Assembly: GCA_012512055.1 (NCBI GenBank)
Contig: JAAZEW010000167.1
Span: 1 to 7,990 of the forward strand
Source: Bacillota bacterium
Lineage (GTDB): Bacteria; Bacillota_G; SHA-98; UBA4971
Direction of reading: 5' to 3'
Length of the DNA: 7,990 nt
How positions within the stretch are numbered: the stretch's first letter is position 1; every line of letters begins with the position of its first letter. The translations under genes were made by a program, and so were the position numbers. The notes under the pieces are model-generated. The model searched no databases and had not been told where the DNA came from. It saw only the letters and a list, made by a program, of their open reading frames with translations. Positions 7,808 to 7,990 of the stretch are shown piece after piece.

Positions 7808-7990
7808 TTACTTCGCAAACTTAGTGAGGACGTCCATGAGTTCTTCTATAGCTTGTTCATGGTGTTCTTCTCTTATCGCGGAAATTACGCAACCGCGCAT
7901 ATGCGATTTTAGGAGAGCCATTCCTACCTTACTGAGAGCAGCCCTTGCAGCGATTATTTGGTTCAATATGTCAATGCAATATCTCTCTTC
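7808..7990 (-). CDS. csoR: Copper-sensing transcriptional repressor CsoR (5' part outside window)
   Basis: The last 60 residues of a CsoR/RcnR-family (DUF156) all-helical repressor, translated directly from the right edge and ending in TAA at 7808-7810. The fragment opens with EERYCIDILNQI, the start of helix 2, and contains LLKSHMRGCVISAI. The Cu(I) ligands are all present: Cys5, His30 and Cys34 of the fragment, with the same spacing (25 and 4) as Cys36, His61 and Cys65 of Mycobacterium tuberculosis CsoR. The tyrosine before the first cysteine and a glutamate at fragment position 50 match the second-shell Tyr35 and Glu81. This C-H-C set separates CsoR from Ni/Co-sensing RcnR and from the persulfide sensor CstR, which lacks the histidine. 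Roughly the first 30 residues, the promoter and the operator lie outside the window. It is 15 bases upstream of copA, in the same operon. Confidence 0.93.
   Translation of the reverse strand, partial: EERYCIDILNQIIAARAALSKVGMALLKSHMRGCVISAIREEHHEQAIEELMDVLTKFAK

Overview
The window looks like chromosomal DNA of an anaerobic bacterium of moderate GC content, most likely a clostridial or peptococcal Firmicute. The argument is indirect: oxygen-sensitive 2-hydroxyacyl-CoA dehydratase genes, a csoR-copA pair of the Firmicutes/Actinobacteria type, strong GGAGGTGA-like ribosome binding sites, and GTG and TTG starts. No rRNA, tRNA, insertion sequence, CRISPR array or phage gene was seen. The DNA is almost fully coding.

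The layout is two convergent blocks. On the plus strand (1-2121) are two adjacent, mutually similar permeases of the BPD_transp_2 type (the branched-chain amino acid / sugar / nucleoside importer class). The first enters from the left edge already in frame. The ATP-binding and solute-binding subunits are not in the window and would be expected to the left. A strong intrinsic terminator at 2195-2230 closes this block.

On the minus strand, in transcription order from the right edge, are the C-terminal 60 residues of a CsoR copper-sensing repressor (7990-7808), a complete Cu(+)-exporting P-type ATPase CopA (7792-5561), then a compact three-gene cassette. The cassette holds two different HgdB/BcrB-family subunits of a 2-hydroxyacyl-CoA dehydratase (5491-4385 and 4378-3065) and its ATP-dependent activator of the BadF/HgdC family (3055-2243). 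Gaps inside the cassette are 6 and 9 bases, and the activator's ribosome binding site overlaps the preceding stop codon.

The likely division of labour is as follows. CsoR senses Cu(I) and controls copA, and CopA pumps Cu(I) out. The activator hydrolyses ATP to push one electron into the two-subunit dehydratase, which removes water from a (R)-2-hydroxyacyl-CoA by ketyl-radical chemistry. The substrate cannot be read from this window: there is no CoA-transferase, CoA-ligase or dehydrogenase gene. The 70-base gap between copA and the dehydratase shows no terminator or clear promoter, so read-through from the copper operon is possible but unproven. I found no convincing new system. The points most worth checking are the missing first cysteine ligand in one dehydratase subunit and the copper-dehydratase adjacency.
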